A DNA stretch of 64,000 nucleotides from Parundibacterium terreum (GCF_014636315.1 NZ_BMED01000003.1:62001-126000), one strand, 5' to 3'; shown: positions 9,152 to 19,728, numbered from the stretch's first letter. Made by a program: numbers and translations. Notes: a model not told the origin generated them from the letters alone.

Positions 9152-9393
9152 TCAAAAAAGAGAATTATTGGGTTATTTTGCAATTATATGGCGTGAACTG
9201 CAGCCTATACTAGAAATCTAGCCAGCACACAAAATGACCCGTATCACGAGCCAGAACCGCCAGCAAATCCTGCTACCCGGTTGCTTGAAGGGCGCATTTG
9301 TTGCAGATATGCCGGGGTGATTGATCCCGGCCGGCCTTGACCACCATTTAGAAATAATTTAGCACCAGTTACGATCACACCGAGGAGACAAGC

Positions 9394-10509
9394 ATGGATT
9401 TTCAACCCTGGGAAAACCCTATGGGCACAGACGGCTTCGAATTTGTCGAATATGCCGCACCCGATCCAAAAGCGATGGGCGAATTGTTTGTGCGCATGGG
9501 CTTCACCGCCATCGCCAAGCACAGGACCAAGAATGTCACCTTGTACCGCCAGGGCGATGTGAACTACATCATCAATGCTGAGCCGGATTCCTTTGCGCAG
9601 CGTTTCGCCCGCAAACACGGCCCTTCAGTTTGCGCGATTGCCTTCCGCGTCAAAGATGCCGCCTATGCGTACAACCGCGCGCTGGAACTGGGCGCCTGGG
9701 GCTTCGATAACAAAACCGGTCCTATGGAATTGAACATTCCTGCGATCAAGGGTATCGGCGATTCGCTGATCTACTTCGTCGACCGCTGGCACGGCAAGGA
9801 TGGCGGCGTTCCCGGCGCTATCGGCAATATCAGCATCTATGATGCCGACTTTGTGGCCATCCCTGGCGTGGACTCCAATCCCAAGGGCCACGGCCTGACC
9901 TACATCGACCATCTGACGCATAACGTGCATCGTGGCCGCATGAAGGAATGGGCAGATTTCTACGAATCCCTGTTCAACTTCCGCGAAGTGCGTTACTTCG
10001 ATATCGAAGGCAAGCTGACCGGCCTGAAGTCCAAGGCGATGACTTCTCCTTGCGGCAAGATCCGTATCCCCATCAACGAATCTTCCGATGATAAATCCCA
10101 GATCTCCGAATACCTGGATCTGTACCACGGCGAAGGCATCCAGCATATCGCGATGGGTACCGACAATGTGTATGAAACCGTGGCCGGCATGAAAGCCGAC
10201 GGTGTGGAATTCCAGGACACGATAGAAACTTATTACGATCTGGTGGACCGCCGCTTGCCTAATCATGGTGAAAACCTGGAAGAGCTTCGCCGCCTGCGCA
10301 TCCTGGTCGATGGCAATAGCAATGCGACGACGCGTGAACTGCTGCTGCAAATCTTCACGTCCACCGTGATCGGTCCTATCTTCTTTGAAATCATCCAGCG
10401 CAAGGGCGACCAGGGCTTCGGCGAAGGCAATTTCCGCGCCTTGTTTGAATCCATAGAGCTGGATCAGATTCGCCGCGGCGTGCTGAAAGACGATACGGCA
10501 ACAGCGTAG
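9394..10509 (+). CDS. hppD: 4-hydroxyphenylpyruvate dioxygenase
   Basis: Fe(II) enzyme that converts 4-hydroxyphenylpyruvate to homogentisate, the second step of tyrosine catabolism. The 371-residue protein has the two vicinal-oxygen-chelate domains. The iron ligands are recognisable as the His of LTHNVHRGRM, the His of GIQHIAMGTDN and the C-terminal Glu of PIFFEIIQRKG. A GGAG ribosome site lies 6 nt before the start. It is followed by phhA after 80 nt and faces a divergent Lrp-type regulator. Confidence 0.97.
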   Translation: MDFQPWENPMGTDGFEFVEYAAPDPKAMGELFVRMGFTAIAKHRTKNVTLYRQGDVNYIINAEPDSFAQRFARKHGPSVCAIAFRVKDAAYAYNRALELGAWGFDNKTGPMELNIPAIKGIGDSLIYFVDRWHGKDGGVPGAIGNISIYDADFVAIPGVDSNPKGHGLTYIDHLTHNVHRGRMKEWADFYESLFNFREVRYFDIEGKLTGLKSKAMTSPCGKIRIPINESSDDKSQISEYLDLYHGEGIQHIAMGTDNVYETVAGMKADGVEFQDTIETYYDLVDRRLPNHGENLEELRRLRILVDGNSNATTRELLLQIFTSTVIGPIFFEIIQRKGDQGFGEGNFRALFESIELDQIRRGVLKDDTATA

Positions 10510-10589
10510 TATACTGCGATGACAGGGGCTGACAGGTGGAACTATCATTCACCCAGTCAGCCTTTTTGTTTTGGATAAAGAGAGAATTT

Positions 10590-11474
10590 ATGGATACCGC
10601 ATTAGTTTCCAACGAAGAGTTTCTGGCCACCGTCGCTGAAAAATCGGATGGCGCTGCCTTGCGCGGCGATTATTCCACTGCCGACGCGCAGTATGTGGTC
10701 AAGCAAAACTGGGCGGCATATACCGAAGAAGAACATGCGCTATGGCGCCGCCTTTACAAGCGGCAAGAGGCGTTGGTGCCTGGCCGCGCCTGCGATGAAT
10801 TCATTACTGCGCTGGCCGCATTGAAGGCGTCGGACGGCATTCCCGATTTTGAAAAGACTTCGGAAGCGCTGGAAAAAGCGACCGGTTGGCGTATCGTTGC
10901 CGTGCCGGGCCTGATACCCGAGCAGGCGTTTTTCAACCATCTGGCCAATCGCCGTTTTCCGGTCACGGTCTGGCTGCGCACGCCGGCCGAGTTTGACTAT
11001 ATCGTCGAGCCGGATGTGTTCCACGATTATTTCGGCCATGTGCCTCTGCTGTTCGATCCGGTATTTGCCGACCATATGCAGGAATACGGCAAGGGCGGCC
11101 TGAAGGCGATGAAGCTGGGCGGCCTGGATTACCTGGCGCGCTTGTACTGGTACACGGTGGAGTTCGGCCTGATCCAGAGCCCGCAGGGTTTGCGGGTGTA
11201 TGGCGCAGGCATATTGTCTTCCGGTGGTGAGCTGGAATACTGCCTGCAGAATACGCCATCACGCCACATCCCGTTGAATGTGGAGCGCTGCATGCGCACG
11301 CTGTACAAGATAGATTCCTATCAGGAGACCTATTTTGTGATCCGCGACTTCAAGCAATTGTTTGAGGATACAGCACCGGACTTCACGCCCATGTATGAGC
11401 GTCTGAAACAGGTGGACGCCTTACCGGCCAACACCTTGCTGCCTGGTGAGAAGGATCTGCTGGCAGGTAGCTGA
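10590..11474 (+). CDS. phhA: Phenylalanine-4-hydroxylase
   Basis: Tetrahydropterin-dependent, non-haem iron monooxygenase that converts phenylalanine to tyrosine, feeding HppD. The 294-residue length fits bacterial single-domain enzymes. The metal triad is H145 and H150 (in VFHDYFGHVPLL) with E191 (YWYTVEFGLI). I chose ATG 10590 (MDTALVSNEEF) with AAAGAGAGA just upstream; the frame is open 18 codons further, but that part does not look like this family. It is probably transcribed with hppD. Confidence 0.95.
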   Translation: MDTALVSNEEFLATVAEKSDGAALRGDYSTADAQYVVKQNWAAYTEEEHALWRRLYKRQEALVPGRACDEFITALAALKASDGIPDFEKTSEALEKATGWRIVAVPGLIPEQAFFNHLANRRFPVTVWLRTPAEFDYIVEPDVFHDYFGHVPLLFDPVFADHMQEYGKGGLKAMKLGGLDYLARLYWYTVEFGLIQSPQGLRVYGAGILSSGGELEYCLQNTPSRHIPLNVERCMRTLYKIDSYQETYFVIRDFKQLFEDTAPDFTPMYERLKQVDALPANTLLPGEKDLLAGS

Positions 11475-11483
11475 TCCGGCGCT

Positions 11484-11504
11484 ATGGCCCAGTTTGCGGG
11501 CCAT
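11484..11504. terminator. Weak hairpin between convergent genes
   Basis: ATGGCCC (11484-11490) pairs with GGGCCAT (11498-11504) around a 7-nt loop, 10 nt after the phhA stop. There is no T-run, so terminator function is uncertain. Confidence 0.3.
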
Positions 11505-11540
11505 GGCATTGCTGCACTAGTATTGGTTTAGCCTTGTATC

Positions 11541-12404
11541 TCAATACACGCCGGGCTCACCCGGCGGTCTTGTCTTGAAGCGCTTGTGGGTCCAGAAATA
11601 TTCCGCAGGTGCTTTCAGTACTTCTTTTTCGATAAATTCATTCATGAAGCGGGTCGCCGCTACCATGTCGTCGCCAGGATAATTTTTCCAGGCCGGATGG
11701 AAGGTGACTTTCCATCCCTTGAAGTTCGGAAGCATGGTCGCTATCACTGGAATAACCTGGGCATTCGTGACCGAGGCGATACGTGCAGTAGCCGTTAAAG
11801 TGGCTGCCGGGATGCCGAAAAAGGGCACAAACTCCGCATCCTTGGCGCCAAAGTCCATGTCCGGCAGCATGAAAAAGCCGCCGCCATTGCGCAGTTCGCG
11901 GATGATGGGTTTCACCCCGGCTTCCCGTGCCAGCAGCTTTTGCGGACGGAAGCGGGTGCGCCCGTCGCGCAAGGCCTTGTCGAATACCTCATTGCGCTGC
12001 TGCGTATAAATGGAGCTCATGGAGATTTCCATCGCCACCGCGGCGCCCGCCACATCCAGACTGACGAAGTGCGGGCATAGCAGGATGGTAGGGCCGGACT
12101 GTATTTCCGCCACCGGCAAGGCGGGATCCAGGACGATCAGTTTTTTCAAGCGTTCCAGCGGCGCCCACCACAGGATGCTGCGTTCCAGCACACTTCGGGC
12201 ATAGGCCTGGAAGTGCTGTATTGCGAGCTGTTTGCGCTCTTGCTCGGACAGTTGCGGCATGCACAGCCGCAGATTGGTCAGCGTGATATGCCGGCGCGGC
12301 GCCATGATCCTGAACAGTAGCGAACCCAGGCCATTGCCCAGGCGGCCCAGCACAGGCAAGGGTAGCCAGTGCAGCAGCCACATAAAGCCCAGCAGCAGCC
12401 TCAT
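11541..12404 (-). CDS. Lipid A biosynthesis acyltransferase (LpxL/LpxM family), second of a tandem pair
   Basis: Inner-membrane enzyme family that adds secondary acyl chains to lipid A. 287 residues, with an N-terminal hydrophobic anchor (LLGFMWLLHWLPLPVLGRLG) and a catalytic HX4D motif (HFVSLD). The more usual acid is glutamate, so the aspartate differs from the upstream paralogue. Its start overlaps the upstream gene's stop by 4 nt (ATGA), showing coupled translation. Which position of lipid A it acylates cannot be told from sequence alone. Confidence 0.9.
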   Translation of the reverse strand: MRLLLGFMWLLHWLPLPVLGRLGNGLGSLLFRIMAPRRHITLTNLRLCMPQLSEQERKQLAIQHFQAYARSVLERSILWWAPLERLKKLIVLDPALPVAEIQSGPTILLCPHFVSLDVAGAAVAMEISMSSIYTQQRNEVFDKALRDGRTRFRPQKLLAREAGVKPIIRELRNGGGFFMLPDMDFGAKDAEFVPFFGIPAATLTATARIASVTNAQVIPVIATMLPNFKGWKVTFHPAWKNYPGDDMVAATRFMNEFIEKEVLKAPAEYFWTHKRFKTRPPGEPGVY

Positions 12405-13264
12405 GCGTCCACCTGCGCAGAGCTTTCAACGCCGGGGCCGGCTACACCCTTGGGCGCCTTGTAGCGGTTGTAGCTCCAGAAGTACTGGGAAGGGCAGCGC
12501 GCAATCAGTTTTTCCATCGCGGCATTGATCGCTGTTGCTTGTTGTTCTGCCGTGCCGCCCAGATCGCCTTCGAACGCGACAAAGCGTATTGTGTAGCCGC
12601 GGCCAAAGGACAAGCGCTGCGCATAGGTTAGGATGATCGGGGCTCCCGTCATCGTATGCAGCTTGGCGGACAGGGTCATCGTGTAGGCAGGCTTGCCAAA
12701 GAAATTGGCCCAGACGCCTTCGCCCTGTTGCGGCACCTGGTCAGGCAGCAAACCTATGGCTTCGCTTTTCTTGAGTGCCTTGGCCATGGTTCTTACGCCG
12801 GACAGGTTGGCCGGCGCCAGCAGCAGGTTTTCGCGGGCGCGCGCGCCTTCGATCAGGGGCCGCAAGGCTGCCTTGCGTGGCGGCCGGTACAGGGCAGTCA
12901 GGCGGGTGCGGGCTGCAATCGCCTGGGCGATGATTTCAAAGCAGCCGAGGTGGGGGGTCAGCAAAATTACCCCTTTTTTTGCATCCAGAGCGGCCTGGAC
13001 CAGTTCCCAGTTTTCTACCGTGGCCGTCGCCAATACCCGTTTCGGTGAAGCGCACCAGACAAAAGGCAGTTCCATCACATTCTTGCCTGCTTCTTTGATC
13101 GCGACGCTGAGTTCGCTGCCAAAACCGGCCCGCTCCAGGTTTTCCTTCAAGCGTTTGCGGTAGGATGGGGATGCCATATAGACCAGCCGTCCCAGCAGCG
13201 CACCTATCACGTGCAGTAGCGGGAGTGGAAAAAAGGACAAGAAACGGAACAGCGCGACTAGCAT
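12401..13264 (-). CDS. htrB: Lipid A biosynthesis lauroyl acyltransferase (LpxL/HtrB family), first of a tandem pair
   Basis: 287-residue inner-membrane acyltransferase with an N-terminal hydrophobic segment (MLVALFRFLSFFPLPLLHV), the HX4E catalytic motif in TPHLGCFEI, and the LPDQVP segment typical of the family. I chose ATG 13264; a TTG four codons upstream (13276) is possible but weaker. The gene is divergent from metK, separated by about 250 nt. With its neighbour it should perform two successive late acylations of lipid A. Confidence 0.9.
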   Translation of the reverse strand: MLVALFRFLSFFPLPLLHVIGALLGRLVYMASPSYRKRLKENLERAGFGSELSVAIKEAGKNVMELPFVWCASPKRVLATATVENWELVQAALDAKKGVILLTPHLGCFEIIAQAIAARTRLTALYRPPRKAALRPLIEGARARENLLLAPANLSGVRTMAKALKKSEAIGLLPDQVPQQGEGVWANFFGKPAYTMTLSAKLHTMTGAPIILTYAQRLSFGRGYTIRFVAFEGDLGGTAEQQATAINAAMEKLIARCPSQYFWSYNRYKAPKGVAGPGVESSAQVDA

Positions 13265-13448
13265 AAGACCGGTCAAATAGTAGTAGGTTTAATAGGGGCA
13301 TTCGCGCCGGGATTAGACAGCAAACGGATAAGAGGCGTAAAATATCACAGTTAGACAGCAACCGGTAAGCACGCCAGTGACTATCCGCTATCTACAAAAG
13401 CATTCACCGCCGAGTTAACAGACAACTTGCGAGGCGGTATACAAGTCT

Positions 13449-13511
13449 CGCTAAAGCGTCGCAGGTTCTCGTATTACTGCGACATGGTCAACCATAAGCT
13501 AGGAGCCTGCG
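13449..13511 (+). promoter_or_regulatory. Structured metK leader with possible pseudoknot over the ribosome binding site
   Basis: A 7-bp stem GTCGCAG (13458-13464) / CTGCGAC (13477-13483) encloses a 12-nt loop. A second hairpin ATGG/CCAT lies at 13484-13495. The loop segment GTTCT (13465-13469) can pair, with two G-U pairs, to GGAGC (13502-13506), which contains the metK Shine-Dalgarno. This would be an H-type pseudoknot controlling translation. I cannot assign it to a known SAM riboswitch class. The rest of the 13277-13448 region has no gene. Confidence 0.45.
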
Positions 13512-14690
<1,179 letters not shown>

Positions 14691-14749
14691 TCAGGCGTTT
14701 GATCAGCCTGGCGGATGGGCATAGCATGAGGAATGACTAGGGTGGGTTC

Positions 14750-15694
14750 GTGCCCACGCTAATACAGGCAAGAGCGCGGGCACGAAGTGTCCGCCTCGCC
14801 ATATTGCGCCCCATTTCCATCATCGGCTTATCGGTCCTGCAGGCCGGCTGGATGCCTGCGCATGCCGCCGGCAATTCCGCCAACAATTCCCCGTCTCAGC
14901 CTGCCAGCGACTGGTGTATGCCGCTGGCTGCGCGTCTCCCTAAAATTTCCGTCAGCGACTGCCGCGACAGCAAGTTGCTGCCTAGCGGCGCCCTGTCGCA
15001 AAACGGCTTTCCCATCCTGGCGCGCGAAATAGCCGCCGGCAAAGGACGCGAAGGACATGGGCAGGCCTTGAAAGTGCTGCTGATAGGCGGTATCCACGGT
15101 GACGAACTGACTTCCAGCGCGATTGTTTTCAAGTGGCTGGAATTGATACAGAAACCCTCCGCCCAGGAGTTTCAGTGGAAGGTCGCACCCATCGTCAACC
15201 CGGATGGCTTGCTGGCCGCCAAGCCGCGTCGCATGAACGCACGCGGCGTAGACCTGAACCGCAATTTCCCTACACCCAACTGGGCGCAGGATGCCCCGCG
15301 CTATTGGGCCCGGGTTACCGCCAGCGATCCGCGCCGTTATCCCGGTTCTGCACCCTTGTCCGAACCGGAGAGCCGCTGGGTGCACGATACGATAGAGCAG
15401 TTCAAGCCTGACGTGATTATCTCCGTGCATGCGCCTTTCGGCGTGCTGGATTTTGATGGCCCGGTCAAGCCGCCCAGCCGCTTCGGCCGGCTGATGTTCA
15501 ACCGGGTCGGCGTCTATCCTGGCTCTCTTGGCAATTACAGCGGTTTGCACAAGGATATACCCGTCGTCACGATAGAATTGCCGAATGCGCAGACCATGCC
15601 GCCGGACGCGGAAGTGCTGCGCATCTGGCAAGACATGCTGGGCTGGATCAAGCGCAATGTGCCCAGCGCAAGCAAGCTGGCGCTACAGCGCTAA
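14750..15694 (+). CDS. M14-family zinc carboxypeptidase/amidase, exported (MpaA-like)
   Basis: A 314-residue protein with the zinc-site motif GGIHGDE (first His and Glu), the substrate-binding LNRNFPT, a third-ligand His in IISVHAPFG and the catalytic Glu in VTIELPN. This set fits M14 metallopeptidases such as murein peptide amidase A, which trims the peptide of muropeptides. A hydrophobic stretch ending in AHAAG (about residue 41) looks like a signal peptide, so it acts outside the cytoplasm. The start GTG 14750 is preceded by AGGGTGGG; no ATG is available before the signal peptide ends. Confidence 0.8.
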   Translation: MPTLIQARARARSVRLAILRPISIIGLSVLQAGWMPAHAAGNSANNSPSQPASDWCMPLAARLPKISVSDCRDSKLLPSGALSQNGFPILAREIAAGKGREGHGQALKVLLIGGIHGDELTSSAIVFKWLELIQKPSAQEFQWKVAPIVNPDGLLAAKPRRMNARGVDLNRNFPTPNWAQDAPRYWARVTASDPRRYPGSAPLSEPESRWVHDTIEQFKPDVIISVHAPFGVLDFDGPVKPPSRFGRLMFNRVGVYPGSLGNYSGLHKDIPVVTIELPNAQTMPPDAEVLRIWQDMLGWIKRNVPSASKLALQR

Positions 15695-15714
15695 GGTGCG
15701 CTAATAAGGGTGTC

Positions 15715-16869
15715 CTAGACTGGCTGCGTGCCGGCAGCGCGGTTTTTACGCCGCGCCAGATACATCATCCAGCCTGTGACGGCAAACAGAGGCAGCGCCA
15801 GGCTGGCCAGCATCATCAGCAGCATGCCCGCACTACCCCAATAACTCCCTGAATGCAGCGCATAAATGCTGGCCAGGAATTTGCTGCCTGCTGCCTTATC
15901 CGCATACGGTTCGCGCTTCAGGATTGCACCGCTGTGCGCGTCCAGCATCAGCTTGTTGTTGGCATAGCGGTGCGGGGAGTGATCATCGACATACAGTACC
16001 TGCACTGCCTGGCCCGGACGTGAAGGCAGCAGCATGATCAGCTTGTTGTACGAGGCGACCTCCGACTGGAAAGCCTGCCAGACCGCATGCAGGTCGGTTT
16101 CCCTGTTGTCAGCCGCATCGGATGCGGGAGCATCCCTTTTCTTGCCTGCTGCTCCGCGCTCAACCTGCTTGGTTTGTGCGGAGGGCATTGCCAGGCTATT
16201 GATCCAGTCGTGATACCAGCCATAGGACCAGTATAGTCCGGTCAGTGCGGCCAGCAGATACATCAGCAGCAGCCAGGTGGCGCAGACGGCGTGCAGCTCC
16301 GCCAGCAAGCTGCGCCCCTGTCGCCGCAGGTCCAGGATCAGCCATCTCCTCCATGTATGCCGGTTCCAGGCTTTGCCCTTGGGCCAGCGCAAATACAGGC
16401 CGGACAAGCACATGAAAATCAGCACCAGCGCAGAGGCTCCGGTAATCGCCTGTCCCGCTTCGTCCAGCACCAGGTTGCGGTGCAGCTTCAGTACAAACCG
16501 GAAAAAATCTTCTCCGGCGGGTTTACCGAGCAATTCTGCTGTATACGGGTTGACGTATTGCAGTTCGAATTTTTTCTTGTCGCTGCTGGCAATCGGCAGC
16601 ATGAAGCCTATTCTTGCGGCATCGGTGGCGGAACCGGATAAATTCAATGAAGAGACATAGGGGCGGTTATGCTTTAGCGCAGCCAGCAGCTCAGCGGGTT
16701 CCAGCCTGGGGCCGGGGCCAGCATGCACTTGCGTCACTTCCGGGTTCAGCAGACGCAATATCTCTTCCTCAAACGCATACAGGCCGCCTGTGGCCCCTAC
16801 CAGCGCCAGTATCAGCCCTGCACTAATACCCAATAGCCAGTGAATTTGGAACCAGAAGCGTTTCAGCAT
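15715..16869 (-). CDS. PepSY-associated transmembrane protein (PiuB-like)
   Basis: A 384-residue inner-membrane protein with an N-terminal membrane helix (WLLGISAGLILALVGATGG), a periplasmic PepSY region, further helices near residues 145-165 and 190-215, and a C-terminal helix followed by an RRKNRAA tail. Conserved His residues near the helices fit the family, whose members often take part in siderophore-iron reduction or release. A Fur-box-like site about 215 nt upstream supports iron control. The exact substrate is unknown. Confidence 0.82.
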   Translation of the reverse strand: MLKRFWFQIHWLLGISAGLILALVGATGGLYAFEEEILRLLNPEVTQVHAGPGPRLEPAELLAALKHNRPYVSSLNLSGSATDAARIGFMLPIASSDKKKFELQYVNPYTAELLGKPAGEDFFRFVLKLHRNLVLDEAGQAITGASALVLIFMCLSGLYLRWPKGKAWNRHTWRRWLILDLRRQGRSLLAELHAVCATWLLLMYLLAALTGLYWSYGWYHDWINSLAMPSAQTKQVERGAAGKKRDAPASDAADNRETDLHAVWQAFQSEVASYNKLIMLLPSRPGQAVQVLYVDDHSPHRYANNKLMLDAHSGAILKREPYADKAAGSKFLASIYALHSGSYWGSAGMLLMMLASLALPLFAVTGWMMYLARRKNRAAGTQPV

Positions 16870-17019
16870 GATATGTGATCGACTTGATAAGCAAAGCGCG
16901 CACTATAGCAGCTTGGCGGCTGATTTCGGCTGACGCAGGGCGAAGTCGAGGAGGAGGGGGATGAAAAATTGGCTGGCTGACAGAGGGAGAGAATGTCGCG
17001 GCTGGCTCTAAAACGGCAG

Positions 17020-17060
17020 GCTTTACCCGTATTCTTGCTTTTTATCGCGATGGGTAAAGC
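17020..17060. repeat. Inverted repeat near the Fur-like site
   Basis: GCTTTACCC (17020-17028) is exactly inverted as GGGTAAAGC (17052-17060), with a 23-nt spacer. It lies in the 488-nt gap between the PepSY gene and the S9 peptidase gene. It could be an operator or a weak stem-loop. Confidence 0.4.
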
Positions 17061-17082
17061 ATCATCACAGTCTTATTATAAT

Positions 17083-17097
17083 TGAGAATGCTTATCA
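17083..17097. promoter_or_regulatory. Fur-box-like operator
   Basis: TGAGAATGCTTATCA matches the 7-1-7 Fur consensus (TGATAATnATTATCA) at 13 of 15 positions, inside an A/T-rich context. It lies 214 nt before the PepSY gene start and 261 nt before the S9 peptidase start. The PepSY family's link to iron uptake supports the call. The rest of 16870-17357 holds no gene; AAGGA for the S9 gene is at 17347-17351. Confidence 0.6.
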
Positions 17098-17357
17098 ATC
17101 AATATTTATCTTGCAAAGGGCAATTTCTCGGCTTTTACCAGAGCATCCATGATTTATTTTGCAGCCCCCGAAATTTCTGAACATAGTTTTGAAACAGGAT
17201 GGAAATGACAGTGCTTTACTTGCCTTGACTACATTAAAATGATTTTTCCTCTGGAGATACTGGCGTGTAACCTAATGCTAGTCTCATGGAATACAACGTC
17301 GTCAAACGGCCCCGCGTCCGAATCTGGTGCGGCATAAAGAAAAAATGAAGGAAAACA

Positions 17358-19487
17358 ATGAAATTGAAATTAGTTCTTGCGCTCGGTCTGGCTGGACTAT
17401 CCGGCATGAGCTTTGCTCAAAGCCTGGATTCTCATCAGTGGCTGGAAGACGTTGGTGGCGCCAAGCAGTTGGAGTGGGTCAAGGGACGCAATCAGATCAC
17501 GCGCGCCAAGGTGGAAAGCGATGCCGGTTTTGCCCAGATGCGCACGGATCTGCAGACGGTACTGGATTCCAAGGACAGGATACCCGCAGTAGAAAAGATG
17601 GGCGAGTATTACTACAATTTCTGGCGCGACGCGGAACATCCGCGCGGCATCTGGCGCAAGACGACGCTGGTGGAATACCGCAAGGCCCAGCCGAACTGGG
17701 AGACTGTGCTGGATCTGGATGCACTGGCCAAGGCAGAAAATGAAAACTGGGTGCACAAGGCCAGTAACTGCCGCCACCCTGCATATGACCATTGCCTGAT
17801 TGAATTGTCGCGCGGCGGCGCCGATGCAGTCGTGGTGCGTGAGTTTGACCTGGCCAGCAAGAGCTTTGTCAAAGACGGCTTCAGCCTGCCTGAGGCGAAA
17901 GTGAATATTGCATGGCGCGACAAGGATACGCTGTTTGTTGGAACCGATTTCGGCCCCGGTTCGCTGACTGACTCCGGCTATGCGCGCATCGTCAAGGAGT
18001 GGAAGCGCGGCACGCCCCTGGCTTCTGCCAAGACCTTGCTGGAAGGTGAAAAGACCGATATCAGCGTCGCCGCATATAGCAGCGACCATGGAGGCGTTCA
18101 CCATGAACTGGTGTCCCGCGGCGTTACTTTCTACACGTCCGAAAATTATCTGATCGAAGGCGGCAAGCTGAAAAAATTGGCGGTCCCGGAGCGCTCGAGC
18201 ATCAATTTCTTCGGCAAGCAATTGATCGTCAGCTTGCGTGAGCCATGGACTGCCGGCGGTAAGACCTATGCATCCGGCAGCCTGCTGGCTATCGACTTTG
18301 CCCGCTTCCAGAAAGGCGACCGCAATTTTGCGGTACTGTTCGAGCCTAGCGACCGCACTTCCCTGACCGGTTTGGATATCACTCGCAACTATGTGCTGGT
18401 GCAATCGCTGGACAATGTCAAAGGCAAGCTGGTTGAATGGAAGCTGGAGCGCGGCAAGTGGTCGATAGAACGCAATAAGTGGGTGTCGCGCCAGGTGAAT
18501 CTGCCTACACTGGGACAAGTCAATATCAGCGCACTTGATCCGCAAAAAACGGATGACTATACGCTGAGCTATTCTGATTACCTGACCCCGAGTGTGTATG
18601 TGCTGGCTCATGCAGGCAGCGACGAGCGCGAGCAGTTGAAGAGCACGCCGGCATTTTTTGATGCATCGCCTTATGTGACGACGCAGAATGAAGCCACGTC
18701 CAAAGACGGTACAAAGATTCCCTACTTTGTCGTACGCCGCAAGGACAGCAAGGACGACGGCAGCAATCCTACTTTGTTGTACGGCTACGGCGGCTTTCAG
18801 ATTTCCCTGACTCCCAGCTATTCTGGCGGCATTGGCAAAGCCTGGCTGGAAAAGGGCGGCATCTATGTCGTTGCCAATATCCGCGGCGGTGGCGAGTTCG
18901 GTCCGCGCTGGCATCAGGCCGCATTGAAAGAAAATCGCCAGCGTGCCTATGACGACTTTGCCGCAGTAGCGGAAGACCTGATTGCGCGCAAGATCACCAG
19001 CACCCGTCACCTTGGTGCAATGGGCGGCAGCAATGGCGGCCTGCTGGCAGGTGTGATGCTGACCCAGCGTCCTGATCTGTTCAATGCGGTCGTCAGCCAG
19101 GTACCTCTGCTGGATATGCAGCGCTACAACAAGCTGCTGGCAGGAGCATCGTGGATGGGTGAATACGGCAATCCGGATGTGCCTGCCGAATGGAGCTATA
19201 TCCAGCGCTATTCCCCATACCAGAATGTGAAGGCCGAAGTGAAATACCCGAATGTACTGTTCATCACCTCTACCCGTGACGACAGGGTGCATCCGGGCCA
19301 CGCACGCAAGATGGCCGCCAAGATGCTGGAACAGGGCCACCAGAATGTGTGGTACTACGAAAACATCGAGGGTGGGCATGGCGGCGCGGCTAACAATGCG
19401 CAGAGAGCGGATATGTCGGCCATCACTTACACTTTCCTATGGGATATGCTTAAGCCGGATAATGCCGCAAATATTGCGGCTCAATGA
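17358..19487 (+). CDS. Exported prolyl oligopeptidase-family serine peptidase (S9)
   Basis: A 709-residue protein with a cleavable signal peptide (MKLKLVLALGLAGLSGMSFA), an N-terminal beta-propeller region and a C-terminal alpha/beta-hydrolase domain. The catalytic triad is S558 (GGSNGG), D641/D642 (STRDDRVHPGH) and H674 (EGGHGGA). It should cleave short proline-containing or similar peptides in the periplasm. AAGGA lies about 7 nt before the start. A good terminator follows. There is no operon partner; a Fur-like site lies far upstream. Confidence 0.92.
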   Translation: MKLKLVLALGLAGLSGMSFAQSLDSHQWLEDVGGAKQLEWVKGRNQITRAKVESDAGFAQMRTDLQTVLDSKDRIPAVEKMGEYYYNFWRDAEHPRGIWRKTTLVEYRKAQPNWETVLDLDALAKAENENWVHKASNCRHPAYDHCLIELSRGGADAVVVREFDLASKSFVKDGFSLPEAKVNIAWRDKDTLFVGTDFGPGSLTDSGYARIVKEWKRGTPLASAKTLLEGEKTDISVAAYSSDHGGVHHELVSRGVTFYTSENYLIEGGKLKKLAVPERSSINFFGKQLIVSLREPWTAGGKTYASGSLLAIDFARFQKGDRNFAVLFEPSDRTSLTGLDITRNYVLVQSLDNVKGKLVEWKLERGKWSIERNKWVSRQVNLPTLGQVNISALDPQKTDDYTLSYSDYLTPSVYVLAHAGSDEREQLKSTPAFFDASPYVTTQNEATSKDGTKIPYFVVRRKDSKDDGSNPTLLYGYGGFQISLTPSYSGGIGKAWLEKGGIYVVANIRGGGEFGPRWHQAALKENRQRAYDDFAAVAEDLIARKITSTRHLGAMGGSNGGLLAGVMLTQRPDLFNAVVSQVPLLDMQRYNKLLAGASWMGEYGNPDVPAEWSYIQRYSPYQNVKAEVKYPNVLFITSTRDDRVHPGHARKMAAKMLEQGHQNVWYYENIEGGHGGAANNAQRADMSAITYTFLWDMLKPDNAANIAAQ

Positions 19488-19597
19488 AGTAGACCGATAA
19501 GATCGGGTTCTATTGCGGCTGATTTGCAGCTTATTTATAGCTTAGCCGATAGATGGAACCAGATCCACTGTGAGAGGTCTAAAATTGGTCCAGGGAA

Positions 19598-19634
19598 ATC
19601 CGTAGCCTGCAAGGGCTGCGGATTTTTGTTTTTG
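19598..19634 (+). terminator. Rho-independent terminator after the S9 peptidase gene
   Basis: A 10-bp stem ATCCGTAGCC (19598-19607) / GGCTGCGGAT (19614-19623) with one G-U pair is followed by TTTTGTTTTT. Confidence 0.88.
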
Positions 19635-19728
19635 TAAAGATGTTATCCTTCTCCTTTCCCATTCCGTTGGCAAATTGCTGCCATTCGGGCTTCAAGAAGC
19701 TGCAAACCAAGCCAAATAATCATCAAGC

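Noticed and set aside
17397..19379. 660-codon open frame antisense to the S9 peptidase gene
   Set aside because: Low-complexity His/Gln/Arg-rich translation typical of a GC-rich antisense shadow; the sense gene has an intact catalytic triad.
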